64,000 nucleotides of DNA from Brevibacillus invocatus (GTDB lineage Bacteria; Bacillota; Bacilli; Brevibacillales; Brevibacillaceae). The stretch is from contig NZ_RHHR01000026.1 of assembly GCF_003710915.1 (NCBI RefSeq), forward strand, positions 54,496 through 118,495, read 5' to 3'. The position numbers and the translations under genes are program-made. The notes under the pieces are model-generated. The model worked only from the letters and a program-made list of their open reading frames with translations, was not told where the DNA came from and did not search any database. Shown here piece after piece: positions 9,779 through 18,165 of this stretch (its first letter is position 1; each line of letters starts with the position of its first letter).

Positions 9779-10675
9779 CTATTCTTTCTTTTCTACGGCA
9801 TGTCCTCCAAATTCATTGCGCAGCGCAGCTACAACCTTTCCGGAAAAGGTGTCGGTCTCAAGGGAACGGTAGCGCATCAGCAGAGACATCGCGATGACAG
9901 GAGTAGCCACTTGCATGTCCAACGCTGTTTCCAGGGTCCATTTGCCCTCTCCGGATGAGTGCATGACTCCTTTGATCTCATCCAGATTGGCATCCTTGGA
10001 AAAAGCTCTTTCGGTCAGCTCCATCAGCCAGGAGCGGATGACGGAACCATTGTTCCACACTGCTGCTACCTTCTCAAAATCGTAATCAAATTCGCTTTTT
10101 TCAAGGACTTCAAAGCCCTCACCGATGGCTGCCATCATGCCGTACTCGATGCCGTTATGGATCATTTTCAAAAAGTGGCCACTGCCCGATTGGCCCGTAT
10201 ACAAGTATCCGTTTTCCACTGCTGTATCGCGAATGATCGGTTCCACAACGCGCCAAGCCTGGGGATCGCCCCCCACCATATAGCACGCGCCATGACGAGC
10301 GCCTTCCATTCCGCCTGAGGTGCCTGCATCCAGGTAGAGGATACCGTATTCCTTAAACCGGTTGGCCCTGCGTATCGATTCCTTGTAGTGGGAATTCCCT
10401 GCCTCTACGACGATATCGCCGCTAGCCAGAAGCGGCAGCAGCTCTTCTAAGACCGTATCCACGTGCGTATGCGGAACCATCAACCAGAGAACCCGTGGAG
10501 ATTGTAGCATCGATACCAGCTCCACCAAGCTTTCAGCCTTCTTTGCACCACAGCCTGCAATCACCTCAATCGCGTCAGGGTTCACATCGTATGCAGTGAC
10601 CTCGTGGCCTTTCTCCAGCATTTGCTGCCCCAGACTCAAACCCATTTTTCCCAGACCGATTAATCCAACCTTCAT
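9779..10675 (-). CDS. gnd: 6-phosphogluconate dehydrogenase, short (YqeC-type) form
   Basis: A 298-residue protein that decarboxylates 6-phosphogluconate to ribulose 5-phosphate. The N-terminal MKVGLIGLGKMGLSLGQQML is a GxGxxG Rossmann motif. VVEAGNSHYKES and DAGTSGGMEGARHGACYMVG are the substrate loop, and GSGHFLKMIHNGIEYGMM carries the catalytic lysine. The length (about 300 rather than 470) marks the short NAD-preferring subfamily. It lies directly downstream of zwf, so the two oxidative pentose-phosphate steps are made together. Confidence 0.92.
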   Translation of the reverse strand: MKVGLIGLGKMGLSLGQQMLEKGHEVTAYDVNPDAIEVIAGCGAKKAESLVELVSMLQSPRVLWLMVPHTHVDTVLEELLPLLASGDIVVEAGNSHYKESIRRANRFKEYGILYLDAGTSGGMEGARHGACYMVGGDPQAWRVVEPIIRDTAVENGYLYTGQSGSGHFLKMIHNGIEYGMMAAIGEGFEVLEKSEFDYDFEKVAAVWNNGSVIRSWLMELTERAFSKDANLDEIKGVMHSSGEGKWTLETALDMQVATPVIAMSLLMRYRSLETDTFSGKVVAALRNEFGGHAVEKKE

Positions 10676-10711
10676 TTCTTCCGCCTTCCTTTCTCGTTCT
10701 CCCGATTTGGT

Positions 10712-12208
10712 TTATGAAATGGTCATTGGTGTTCTCTCTTCTGAAATGACGGGATCTAGCCACCATTGAAAGCCGTCTTGCTCCAGCAAGGCATCTGCTG
10801 CTTTTGGACCATTGGACCCTGCCTCGTACATGTGGAGTGGCACGGCATTTTGCTCAAAAGCCTGAATGATCGGCTCTACCCATTGCCAGGACAGCTCGAC
10901 TTCCCTCCAATGAGCAAAGTGAGCCGCGTTGCCCTTCATGGCATCGGCCAGCAATAGCTCATACGCTTCCGGCAGCTTATTGGGATCAGGCATGTAGTGA
11001 AGACTGACAGCCTCCAGCTTGCCATCCTTCCCCGGACTCTTCTGATTGACCTGCCAGGTAATCCCCTCATCTGGGAAAATGCGAATGACCAGCAAATTCG
11101 GTTCCAGCGTATCTCCTTGTGAATCCTGTTGTTTCGGACTTTTACATTCCACGACGATTCGAGTGGATTTCTCCTTCATCCGCTTTCCCGTCCGAATGTA
11201 AAACGGTACTCCTTGCCAGCGCGGAGTATCAATGAAAAGACGTGCCGCAACAAAAGTATCCGTCGTAGCACCCTTCGCCACTCCAATCTCATCCCGATAG
11301 GCAGCTACTTCCTGACCATCCACATATCCGGTCTCGTACTGAGCGCGAATGACATGCTGCCCTACATCCTCCTGGCGCAAAGGGCGTATCGCTTCCATCA
11401 CTTTTCGTTTCTCATCCCGTATTTCTTCGGGAGTCATGTGCCTTGGCAAATGCATGGCTGTCATCATGACCAGCTGCAGCAAGTGGTTTTGAATCATATC
11501 CCGAATCGCACCGGTATGGTCGTAATAGCCTGCCCGTTCCTCCACCCCGACCGTTTCACTGGCCGTAATCTGCACATTGGCGATATACTCGTTGTTCCAG
11601 ATGGCCTGAATCATGGGATTGGCGTATTCGAGTGACTCCAGATTTTGCACCATTGGTTTCCCCAGGTAGTGGTCGATCCGGTAAATCTCTTCCTCCAAAA
11701 ACGTTTCCGCAAGTGTCTGATTCAGTTCTCTCGCGGACTGCAGATCGCGTCCGAACGGTTTTTCGATCATCAGACGCTTCCAGCCAGTGCTATTGCACAA
11801 TCCGCTTTTCTTCAGATTCACACTGATCCCTTCAAAAAACTCGGGTGCAACGGATAAATAAAAAAGGCGATTGCCACTAATCTGTAGCTCTTCTTCCTTC
11901 CTTTGCACATGGTGGTGTAATTCCGAGTAGGCTCGTCCATCCTTCAGATTCATTTCAAAGTAATCGATCATTTGCAGGAAAGGCTGCATGTGTTGAGATT
12001 GTGTAGTGCAATCCTGACCGTACATGTGTAAGGCATGGGCGACGTGATCCTGAAATTGGCGTGCCGACCACTTCCTCCTGCCCACCGCAATTATCGAAAA
12101 AGGCTGGGGCAATTGTTTATTCACATACATCCGAAACAAGGCGGGGAATATCTTTCGAGCAGCCAAGTCCCCAGTAGCTCCAAACAACAGCAATGTCATC
12201 GATTCCAA
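10712..12208 (-). CDS. zwf: Glucose-6-phosphate 1-dehydrogenase
   Basis: A 498-residue protein. The start is taken as TTG 12208 (MESMTLLLFGATGD), eight bases after GGGAGGAA; the ATG three codons later is an alternative. Landmarks are LLFGATGDLAARKIFPAL (dinucleotide loop), LMIEKPFGRDLQSARELN and YRIDHYLGKPMVQNLES (the conserved RIDHYLGK active-site stretch). It oxidises glucose 6-phosphate to the lactone and makes NADPH. First gene of the zwf-gnd group. Confidence 0.95.
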   Translation of the reverse strand: MESMTLLLFGATGDLAARKIFPALFRMYVNKQLPQPFSIIAVGRRKWSARQFQDHVAHALHMYGQDCTTQSQHMQPFLQMIDYFEMNLKDGRAYSELHHHVQRKEEELQISGNRLFYLSVAPEFFEGISVNLKKSGLCNSTGWKRLMIEKPFGRDLQSARELNQTLAETFLEEEIYRIDHYLGKPMVQNLESLEYANPMIQAIWNNEYIANVQITASETVGVEERAGYYDHTGAIRDMIQNHLLQLVMMTAMHLPRHMTPEEIRDEKRKVMEAIRPLRQEDVGQHVIRAQYETGYVDGQEVAAYRDEIGVAKGATTDTFVAARLFIDTPRWQGVPFYIRTGKRMKEKSTRIVVECKSPKQQDSQGDTLEPNLLVIRIFPDEGITWQVNQKSPGKDGKLEAVSLHYMPDPNKLPEAYELLLADAMKGNAAHFAHWREVELSWQWVEPIIQAFEQNAVPLHMYEAGSNGPKAADALLEQDGFQWWLDPVISEERTPMTIS

Positions 12209-12481
12209 CCGCTATTCCTCCCCCTGCCTGATAGTACGTTCATGCTAGACCGTTTTTTTGCGACAGGTACCATCGTTATTATTAGGCAAATGGTTGTTTT
12301 CATCAAGTAGTTACCCTTCCTTCCCTGATGGAAGTGATGTTTTTTTTCTTCAAGAAAGGAGAATGGTCTGTTCATCGTGAAACTATATAACCAGGGTAGA
12401 ATATGTGAATGTGTCATTATCTGAAAAATCTGCATTTTAACACCTCAGAGCACTCCCTTTGTCATGAGACGCAATAGCTGT
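12209..12481. other. Intergenic region between zwf and the saccharopine-dehydrogenase-like gene leader
   Basis: No convincing gene is seen. On the minus strand TTGATG - 16 bp - TAATAA (within about 12280-12312) could be a weak zwf promoter. The stretch also contains a CTTCC-rich and T-rich block around 12310-12350 without a clear stem. The divergent unit's leader begins near 12440. Confidence 0.3.
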
Positions 12482-12501
12482 TTCATAACATAAGTTATGA
12501 A
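12482..12501. promoter_or_regulatory. 20-bp perfect palindrome, candidate operator
   Basis: TTCATAAC-ATAA-GTTATGAA: two perfect 8-bp arms around a 4-base centre. It lies about 75 bp upstream of the small ORF at 12576 and about 210 bp before the dehydrogenase start. The short AT-rich spacer and lack of a T-run favour a dimeric-protein site over a terminator. Confidence 0.5.
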
Positions 12502-12575
12502 GGAAGCTACCCTGGAGAGGAGGTGACCCTTTTTCTCTCAACCCAAATCTGGAACATTGAAGGAGGTTTCCATTC

Positions 12576-12683
12576 ATGAGACTTCGTCCTCGTGAACCAA
12601 TTGACGCCGTACCGATCGTATCCACATGCTTTACCAATCAAGATTGGCATTTGCAAAAATGGCTGTTTCGAATGCGAAGATAG
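12576..12683 (+). CDS. Candidate 35-residue leader peptide or small protein
   Basis: ATG 12576 follows GAAGGAGGTTTCC, as good a ribosome binding site as any in the window, and reads MRLRPREPIDAVPIVSTCFT then a basic, Trp-containing end (HLQKWLFRMRR). The stop is 26 bp before the dehydrogenase start. An overlapping 18-codon frame starting GTG within GGAGAGGAGGTGACC (12521) ends TGA across this ATG. No family is recognised. It may be translated to regulate the next gene, or be chance. Confidence 0.4.
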   Translation: MRLRPREPIDAVPIVSTCFTNQDWHLQKWLFRMRR

Positions 12684-12709
12684 TTCGTACAATCAGGGAG
12701 GAGGACTCT

Positions 12710-13912
12710 ATGCGAGTCGCGATATTAGGCGTTGGCGGAGTAGGACAAGTAAGTGCGTGTGAGCTGGTGAAATCCCAGTATTTGACCAAGCTGGTTTTGG
12801 CTGATATTTCCACCGGTCCAGCCGAGGAGCTGGCTGCGGAGCTAAGGCGTGAAACAGATGTAGAGATACAGGTAAAACGCGTGGATGCACGGGATGTCTT
12901 GAGCGTGCAAGCGATTTTGGATGACATCGATGTGTTGCTTCACATCGGTTTGCCAGAAAATAATTTTGAAGTGATGAAAGCTTGCCTGAATACCAAAACT
13001 CATTATATTGATACGGCTTCATCGGGGCCTCAATGGCTTCGCAAACAGCTTGCATGGAATGACAAGTTCCGTGCTGCCGGGATTCTTGGCATTATGGGCT
13101 TGGGCTGCGACCCTGGCTTTTCGAATATCGCTGCACGCTACGCCGTCGATCAACTGGACGAGGTAGACGCGATTCTGATCCGAGATGGTGATAATTCCAT
13201 TGTTGATTACGATGGCTTCTGCTCTTATTTCAGCCCACAAACGGCTATTCAGGAGTGTCTGGCGAAGCCCAATTACTGGACGGCCGACAAAGGCGAGCAA
13301 TATCTGCCCACTCCCTTTGCCAACAAGGAAGAGTTCGAATTCCCAGAGCCAATCGGCTGGCTGGACTGCTACAATGTCGAGCATGAGGAAGCGACCACAC
13401 TGGGTGAAACCATCGGCAGGGCAAAAGGGTGCAAGTACGTCGATTTCAAATACGCGCTGCATCCCGATTTTGTCAATACGCTGAAGGTGCTGAGCTACCT
13501 GGGGCTTGACAGTGACGAGGAGATCGATGTTAAAGGCGTCAAAGTGGTGCCTCGCGATGTCGTGGTAACCACTATGCCCAAACCGGTAGATCTCGCGGGT
13601 AAAATTCACGGCTATTCCAGCGTGGGCGCACTCGTCAAGGGCAAACAAAATAACAAACGCAAGGAAGTTTACGTCTACACCATTGCAAATCATGACGAGG
13701 TTTTCTACAAAACCGAGTTTCAGGCAACGATCTGGCAGACAGGAATTCCGCCAGTCGTAGCCGTCGACATGATCGCAGAGGGGCTCTTGCAAACAACAGG
13801 ATGCATTCCACCAGAGCTGATCGACCCGATCCCCTTTCTGGAAAGGCTGAAGGCTCGTGGTATGGCATGGGATGTAATCGAGAAGACATCCCCTCTCTTG
13901 CAAAGTACGTAG
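12710..13912 (+). CDS. Saccharopine dehydrogenase-like NADP-binding protein
   Basis: A 400-residue protein. ATG 12710 follows GGGAGGAGGA. MRVAILGVGGVGQVSACELV is a GxGxxG Rossmann motif, followed by LVLADIS (cofactor-selecting acid) and HIGLPENNFEVMKACLNT, then MGLGCDPGFSNIAARYAVD, the hallmark of saccharopine and carboxynorspermidine dehydrogenases. Bacteria of this group do not use the alpha-aminoadipate pathway, so a reductive-amination or carboxynorspermidine-type reaction is more likely. No decarboxylase partner is adjacent, and the true substrate is not shown. A terminator follows. Confidence 0.8.
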   Translation: MRVAILGVGGVGQVSACELVKSQYLTKLVLADISTGPAEELAAELRRETDVEIQVKRVDARDVLSVQAILDDIDVLLHIGLPENNFEVMKACLNTKTHYIDTASSGPQWLRKQLAWNDKFRAAGILGIMGLGCDPGFSNIAARYAVDQLDEVDAILIRDGDNSIVDYDGFCSYFSPQTAIQECLAKPNYWTADKGEQYLPTPFANKEEFEFPEPIGWLDCYNVEHEEATTLGETIGRAKGCKYVDFKYALHPDFVNTLKVLSYLGLDSDEEIDVKGVKVVPRDVVVTTMPKPVDLAGKIHGYSSVGALVKGKQNNKRKEVYVYTIANHDEVFYKTEFQATIWQTGIPPVVAVDMIAEGLLQTTGCIPPELIDPIPFLERLKARGMAWDVIEKTSPLLQST

Positions 13913-13939
13913 CACGTAAGTTGAGATAGATGCAAATGC

Positions 13940-13978
13940 AAAAAACCGTTCTCCCGAGATGAAGGGAACGGTTTTTTC
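13940..13978 (+). terminator. Bidirectional terminator between the dehydrogenase and kynB
   Basis: AAAACCGTTC-CCC ... GGG-GAACGGTTTT with A- and T-tracts on opposite sides. The neighbouring genes converge. Confidence 0.8.
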
Positions 13979-13988
13979 GTGTTCATGG

Positions 13989-14615
13989 CTACAGGGTGCG
14001 CAAAACGGCTCGAACCGGGCTGCCGTCTGCCTCAGCAAGTGGCAAGGGCAGCGCCATCAACTCATAATCGCCTGGCTCTACATGGTCGAGCAGCAAGCCC
14101 TCCAAAATATGGATGTCTTGTTCATGCAAACTATGATGAGCAGCCAATTCCTTGCTCTCCAGCGGATCGACGGAAGGGACATCAACGCCGATTAAGCGAA
14201 TGCCTTTTTCAGCGAGAAAGGGAGCCAGGTCTGCACGAAGAAAGCAAATCTCAGTGGGAAAGCTCCCTGGGTCTGTCCAAGAGCCGGTGCGGATCAAAAG
14301 TCTGGATACACCAGTCAAATCCAGCTCTTCCAGATCCGAAGCACCAATGCTTGGCCTGCTTGTCAGTTCTACGACTCTTGCCTTTCCAACATACAGGTTG
14401 ATATCCAATTGCAGCATTTTCCGACCGTCGTCATCAAAGTGAAAGGGGGCATCTACGTGCGTGCCTGTGTGGATGCTCATGGTCAGCTTCCCCACATTGA
14501 CGGAACCGCTCGCTGATTTGGGCCAGTTTACCTCATAGCAAAAAGGTGTATCCCCTGGCCATGTTGGCGTCCCCTGGGCGAGTGGACGGGAGATATCGAG
14601 CAATTTCGAACTCAT
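13989..14615 (-). CDS. kynB: Kynurenine formamidase (arylformamidase)
   Basis: A 208-residue protein; ATG 14615 follows AAAGGAGG. It hydrolyses N-formylkynurenine to kynurenine in tryptophan catabolism. Sequence blocks WPGDTPFCYEV, SGSVNVGKLTMSIHTGTHVD (metal site) and GIRLIGVDVPSVDPLESKEL match Bacillus KynB closely. The usual partners kynA (tryptophan 2,3-dioxygenase) and kynU (kynureninase) are not in the window, so it is either an isolated gene or its partners lie elsewhere. It is divergent from a TetR gene, which may regulate it. Confidence 0.9.
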   Translation of the reverse strand: MSSKLLDISRPLAQGTPTWPGDTPFCYEVNWPKSASGSVNVGKLTMSIHTGTHVDAPFHFDDDGRKMLQLDINLYVGKARVVELTSRPSIGASDLEELDLTGVSRLLIRTGSWTDPGSFPTEICFLRADLAPFLAEKGIRLIGVDVPSVDPLESKELAAHHSLHEQDIHILEGLLLDHVEPGDYELMALPLPLAEADGSPVRAVLRTL

Positions 14616-14787
14616 CGCTTACTTTCCTCCTTTTCTTGGGCAAAACGAATCATGACGTGCTTTCCCAAAGATTACTGAAAAGTTGATAGCATGTCAATAT
14701 TCGGTCTATTACGACTTTCTCTCGTGGATTACCTTCCCTTTTCCGCAATTTCCCTGTATTGTAGGTAGCAGAAGGGGGACGTGGCAA

Positions 14788-15405
14788 GTGGAACAGAGTC
14801 ATTCAGTAACCGACGGACGCCATCTCAGAGCGCAGCAGACCCGGCAAAAGCTGCTGGAAGCTGCACGAGAAGTATTTCTAGAAGAAGGTTTTCACAAAGC
14901 AACCATTTCTCAAATCATCAAACGTGCCAAAACCGGGTACGGAACTGCATACGTTCATTTTACAGGCAAAGATGATTTTCTCATCGTCTTGATGGAAGAT
15001 GTGATGGCTGCGTTCTATTCGATCGCGGAGCTGCCATTCCATCCCCAGTCTCGCGGGGACGCTGAACGGCTCATCCTCCATCAGACAACGTCATTCCTGA
15101 ACATGGCGGAATCAGAGCGAGACATGCTCAAGCTGTTTTCCGAAGCGATCGGCGCGTTTCCCACGGTTCAGAAAAAATGGGAGGACATTCGCGAGCAGTT
15201 CGTCTTGCGGATCGCCCAGGACATCAAGTACTCTCAGGAGCAGGGGCTGGCGCGGAAAGAAGTAAACCCCGAGCTGGTCGCCCGGGGTTGGTTTTACTCA
15301 CATGAAATGTATTTGTGGGACATTGTAAAGTGTCAGCATAAAGCTTCACTCGATGAGATCGCCAAAACGCTCGCATCCATTTATACGGGTGGTTTGTACG
15401 AATAA
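14788..15405 (+). CDS. TetR-family transcriptional regulator
   Basis: A 205-residue protein. The start is GTG 14788 after AGAAGGGGGACG. The N-terminal helix-turn-helix (TRQKLLEAAREVFLEEGFHK, ATISQIIKRAKTGYGTAYVH) is a standard TetR DNA-binding domain, with a helical ligand domain behind it. The divergent neighbour is kynB, 172 bp away, so a role in tryptophan or aromatic catabolism is possible but not shown. Confidence 0.85.
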   Translation: MEQSHSVTDGRHLRAQQTRQKLLEAAREVFLEEGFHKATISQIIKRAKTGYGTAYVHFTGKDDFLIVLMEDVMAAFYSIAELPFHPQSRGDAERLILHQTTSFLNMAESERDMLKLFSEAIGAFPTVQKKWEDIREQFVLRIAQDIKYSQEQGLARKEVNPELVARGWFYSHEMYLWDIVKCQHKASLDEIAKTLASIYTGGLYE

Positions 15406-15424
15406 GCCCATTACTGCTTCGATG

Positions 15425-15904
15425 CTATTGAACACCGTAGCCAATCGCAAGTTGCTTGATGGCTTCCTTGGACTCATCACCCAATTTTTTAGCCGCTTCC
15501 AGCTTTTCTCTGGCAGCGGTTAGTTCCGCTTGGTCTTTGTTTTTGATTGCGGAGACAACCGTCTTGAACGCCTCTAGTTGAGCGAGGGCAGCTGTCACAT
15601 GCTTTTCATGAGCCTGTTGCACTTCTTCGGTGGCTGGCTTGATCTTTTCGAGTTCCTGTACGAACGTCTCGTACTTGGACAAAACCTTGTCATTCAATTC
15701 TTTGTGCAAAGCCTCTGCATCAAGCTGGCGGTTTCCCGAAATCGCTGCAAATTGGGTGAGGATGTCTTGTTCCAGCGTTGACATCTTCGGCAGCTCATTT
15801 TTTAAATAGTTGTTGACGTCTTCTTCTACCGGATCGGAGCTGCACCCTGCCAAAAGAAAAGCAACAGACAGGAAGACGATCCATAGTGCGTGTAGTTTCT
15901 TCAT
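15425..15904 (-). CDS. Small secreted lipoprotein, helical, unknown function
   Basis: A 159-residue protein. ATG 15904 follows GGAAGGAG; the open frame extends upstream without a site. A signal peptide MKKLHALWIVFLSVAFLLAGC ends in the lipobox LAGC, so the mature protein starts at Cys 21 and is membrane-anchored outside the cell. The rest is almost all helix with coiled-coil character: EELEKIKPATEEVQQAHEKH-like heptads and a final ELTAAREKLEAAKKLG. It lies downstream of the TPR-AAA+ gene on the same strand (about 70 bp), possibly co-transcribed. No family recognised. Confidence 0.75.
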   Translation of the reverse strand: MKKLHALWIVFLSVAFLLAGCSSDPVEEDVNNYLKNELPKMSTLEQDILTQFAAISGNRQLDAEALHKELNDKVLSKYETFVQELEKIKPATEEVQQAHEKHVTAALAQLEAFKTVVSAIKNKDQAELTAAREKLEAAKKLGDESKEAIKQLAIGYGVQ

Positions 15905-15974
15905 CTTTTTCTCCTTCCACAACGGCTGTGTACAAGTTAGCGTAACATAACTTCCGCAAAAAAGAACTGGGAAG

Positions 15975-17156
15975 TTACAACCGTTTTTGACGGCGGAGAT
16001 AACACTCCACATCGTCGTAGAGCCCATCCTCATTCGCGTATTTTATATAGCTTTTCATGGTGCGCAGCCATTCGATGGTCGTGGAGCGCGTCGCAGCGAT
16101 CGACTCTCTCAGGTCACTCATTTGGATCGGCCGCTCTATGCCCTTCGTCAAAATGTCATGAAGAACCTGCTCGGTAGCCAATTCTACTACATATTCAATA
16201 TCCGAAGCGGAATAGAGGTTGGTCCACGCAGCCAATTGGGAGAAGTCGAGTGGCTCCGATGGACGCCCAGCCAGCTTGGAACGAAAAATAGCTTCACGCG
16301 CTTCCTTATCAGGCGGACTTACGAAAATCATTTTGTCAAAACGGCCTGGCCGTTGGCAAGAAGGGTCGACATCCCAAGGCATGCTGGTCGCGCCAACGAT
16401 CAAGATTTTATCTGCGTTTGCCTTGATTTGATCGATTTCCCAAAGAATCTGGTCGATGACCCTTCGCAGCATCAACGAAGACGATTTTCCTCGATTATTG
16501 CTAAGCGCATCGAGCTCATCGAAGAACAGCAAGGCGGGCATTTGTTCACGGGCGCTATCAAAAAGCTCCTTGATGTGTGCATCGTTGACACCCTGATACG
16601 GCGACAAGCTCTCTGTTATGGGCAAATGCAAAAAGCGAGCCTGGCACTCCCCTGCGATCGCCTTTGCAAATAAGGACTTTCCACAACCAGGCGGCCCGTA
16701 CAGAAGCACACTGCTCCCGCCTCCTTTTTTGCGAAAAATACCAGAATGGCCCATCGTTTGGAAGGGCTGAATGATTTTGTTCTGGATCGCTTTCTTCACA
16801 GCATCCATACCACCTATATCTGATAAGTAAACAGGACTTACCTCCTGATCCTCCCCCTTTTCCTCAACGGAAGCACTGCTACCCTCAGTTACGAGCGTCG
16901 GGATCGATTCATAGGCAAGAAAAAAATCTGTATCTTCTATTGCTTTTTTGAGTGGAGTCTCTTCCAGAACTTGACTTCGTTCATTGACGATTTTTTGCCT
17001 GATTTCTTCGTCACCATGTGTCAATGCCTGTGTAAAAGCATGCAAGGCCTCGTTGCGCTTTCCTCTTTCCGCGTACTCCAAGCCTAAGAGGAACCAAGCA
17101 AGCGCATTGGTCTGGTCCCGGGCAATCATTGCTTTCAATATATCAATCTTCGTCAT
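15975..17156 (-). CDS. AAA+ ATPase with N-terminal TPR-like repeats
   Basis: A 393-residue protein; ATG 17156 follows GGGGAGAA. Residues about 15-65 look like one or two tetratricopeptide units (NALAWFLLGLEYAERGKRNE ALHAFTQAL). Residues 110-350 are a classical AAA domain of the Cdc48/FtsH/spastin type: DIGGMDAVKKAI, Walker A GPPGCGKS (about 154-161), Walker B LLFFDELDAL and RPGRFDKMIFVSPPDKEAR. Such ATPases remodel or unfold proteins as hexamers. There is no protease domain or membrane segment. A lipoprotein gene follows on the same strand. No named bacterial system is recognised. Confidence 0.85.
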   Translation of the reverse strand: MTKIDILKAMIARDQTNALAWFLLGLEYAERGKRNEALHAFTQALTHGDEEIRQKIVNERSQVLEETPLKKAIEDTDFFLAYESIPTLVTEGSSASVEEKGEDQEVSPVYLSDIGGMDAVKKAIQNKIIQPFQTMGHSGIFRKKGGGSSVLLYGPPGCGKSLFAKAIAGECQARFLHLPITESLSPYQGVNDAHIKELFDSAREQMPALLFFDELDALSNNRGKSSSLMLRRVIDQILWEIDQIKANADKILIVGATSMPWDVDPSCQRPGRFDKMIFVSPPDKEAREAIFRSKLAGRPSEPLDFSQLAAWTNLYSASDIEYVVELATEQVLHDILTKGIERPIQMSDLRESIAATRSTTIEWLRTMKSYIKYANEDGLYDDVECYLRRQKRL

Positions 17157-17276
17157 TTGATTCTCCCCTGCAATCGGTAATGAGCAATTAGCATTATCCT
17201 ATTATAATGCATATGAACTACAAGAAGAATATGGAAATGGGAAGAAAGAATGAGGCGGTTCTGTGTAGAGGTAGAA

Positions 17277-17311
17277 CAAGCCACCTCTCTCAATTGAGAG
17301 AAGGTGGCTTG
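17277..17311 (-). terminator. Hairpin after the EF-G-binding-protein gene
   Basis: Long stem CAAGCCACCT-CTCTC ... GAGAG-AGGTGGCTTG with an AATT loop. The downstream minus strand reads TTCTACCTC, a weak T-run, so it is a probable but not textbook terminator. Confidence 0.6.
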
Positions 17312-17345
17312 CACAAGCATTTTCCATGGAACGCTCTAGTAGAAC

Positions 17346-18002
17346 TTATTCTTTAGCCAGCACGCGTGCAATGAAGCCCTCCAGGTTGCTCACATCGGTG
17401 ATCTGCTTATTGCACTGATGAGTATCCACACACATATAGTTACCTACTGCTTTGTAGTAATCAGGTGAAATGGAGGATTTCGCTTTGGAGATGGCGGATA
17501 CGAGCGCGACTTCCTCATATCCGTGACAGAACGAGCAAAGATTTTTCTTGCTTCCAGGCGTAAATTTGCCTTCTACTCCCACGAACTTCCCTTGATCCTG
17601 ATAGACGTAGTAAATCTTGTTCGTCGCGATGTCAAGCCAGCCAAGGTAGGTCAATTTGGATACATCCATCGCAGAGAGATTCGGCAGCTTCAGCTTTTTA
17701 TTTTTCGGAAATAATCGCTTGATCTGCGCTTCCGAGATCGCTGGAAAATCAATCGTATGCTCGCAGACCTTTTGCAGGTAATCGCTGAAATCCTGGGCGC
17801 TCTTGCAGGTTGTAATCGGCTCCAGTACTTTTCTTTGATCCTCGTTCAGCTCAGGAAACAGTTCCATGATTTTTGCTTCGCTTTGGAAAATAACAGCTTG
17901 CAGTACTTTTGGATCAGACACTGTATGATGAGCACGCTGTACGTGATCAGATTGTTTTTTAATGAAATTAAACTGATGGTTGCGGATAAATCGCTCGGTC
18001 AT
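17346..18002 (-). CDS. FusB/FusC-family EF-G-binding protein
   Basis: A 218-residue protein starting at ATG 18002 (MTERFIRNHQFNFIKKQ) after AAAGGTG. The family binds elongation factor G and can free it from ribosomes stalled by fusidic acid. Visible features are an N-terminal helical domain and a C-terminal treble-clef zinc site: NLCSFCHGYEEVALV and NYMCVDTHQCNKQ (Cys-x2-Cys and Cys-x3-His-x-Cys). All four ligand positions are present. This copy is chromosomal with no mobile element nearby. Whether it gives resistance or has a housekeeping role cannot be told. Confidence 0.85.
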   Translation of the reverse strand: MTERFIRNHQFNFIKKQSDHVQRAHHTVSDPKVLQAVIFQSEAKIMELFPELNEDQRKVLEPITTCKSAQDFSDYLQKVCEHTIDFPAISEAQIKRLFPKNKKLKLPNLSAMDVSKLTYLGWLDIATNKIYYVYQDQGKFVGVEGKFTPGSKKNLCSFCHGYEEVALVSAISKAKSSISPDYYKAVGNYMCVDTHQCNKQITDVSNLEGFIARVLAKE

Positions 18003-18165
18003 ATCGGACACACCTTTAACATGGGATTTGTCTGGGCACCAACAATCATTTGCCCCGGATAGAATGGTTTTGTCCATTCCTCCCATTCAGTATAGGTGCG
18101 AAATTACAACTGCTAAATAGACAGTTCTACCAAATCAGGGAGGACAATCCCGGCATTTGCCGCGG

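Noticed and set aside
13019..14038. A 339-codon open frame on the minus strand opposite the saccharopine-dehydrogenase-like gene
   Set aside because: It runs opposite a well-supported gene, has no ribosome binding site and crosses the terminator at 13940-13978. Its sequence is rich in Cys, His and Phe, as in antisense translations.
15987..16673. A 228-codon plus-strand frame over the AAA+ gene
   Set aside because: Antisense to the Walker A/B region of a clear AAA+ protein; no family resemblance.
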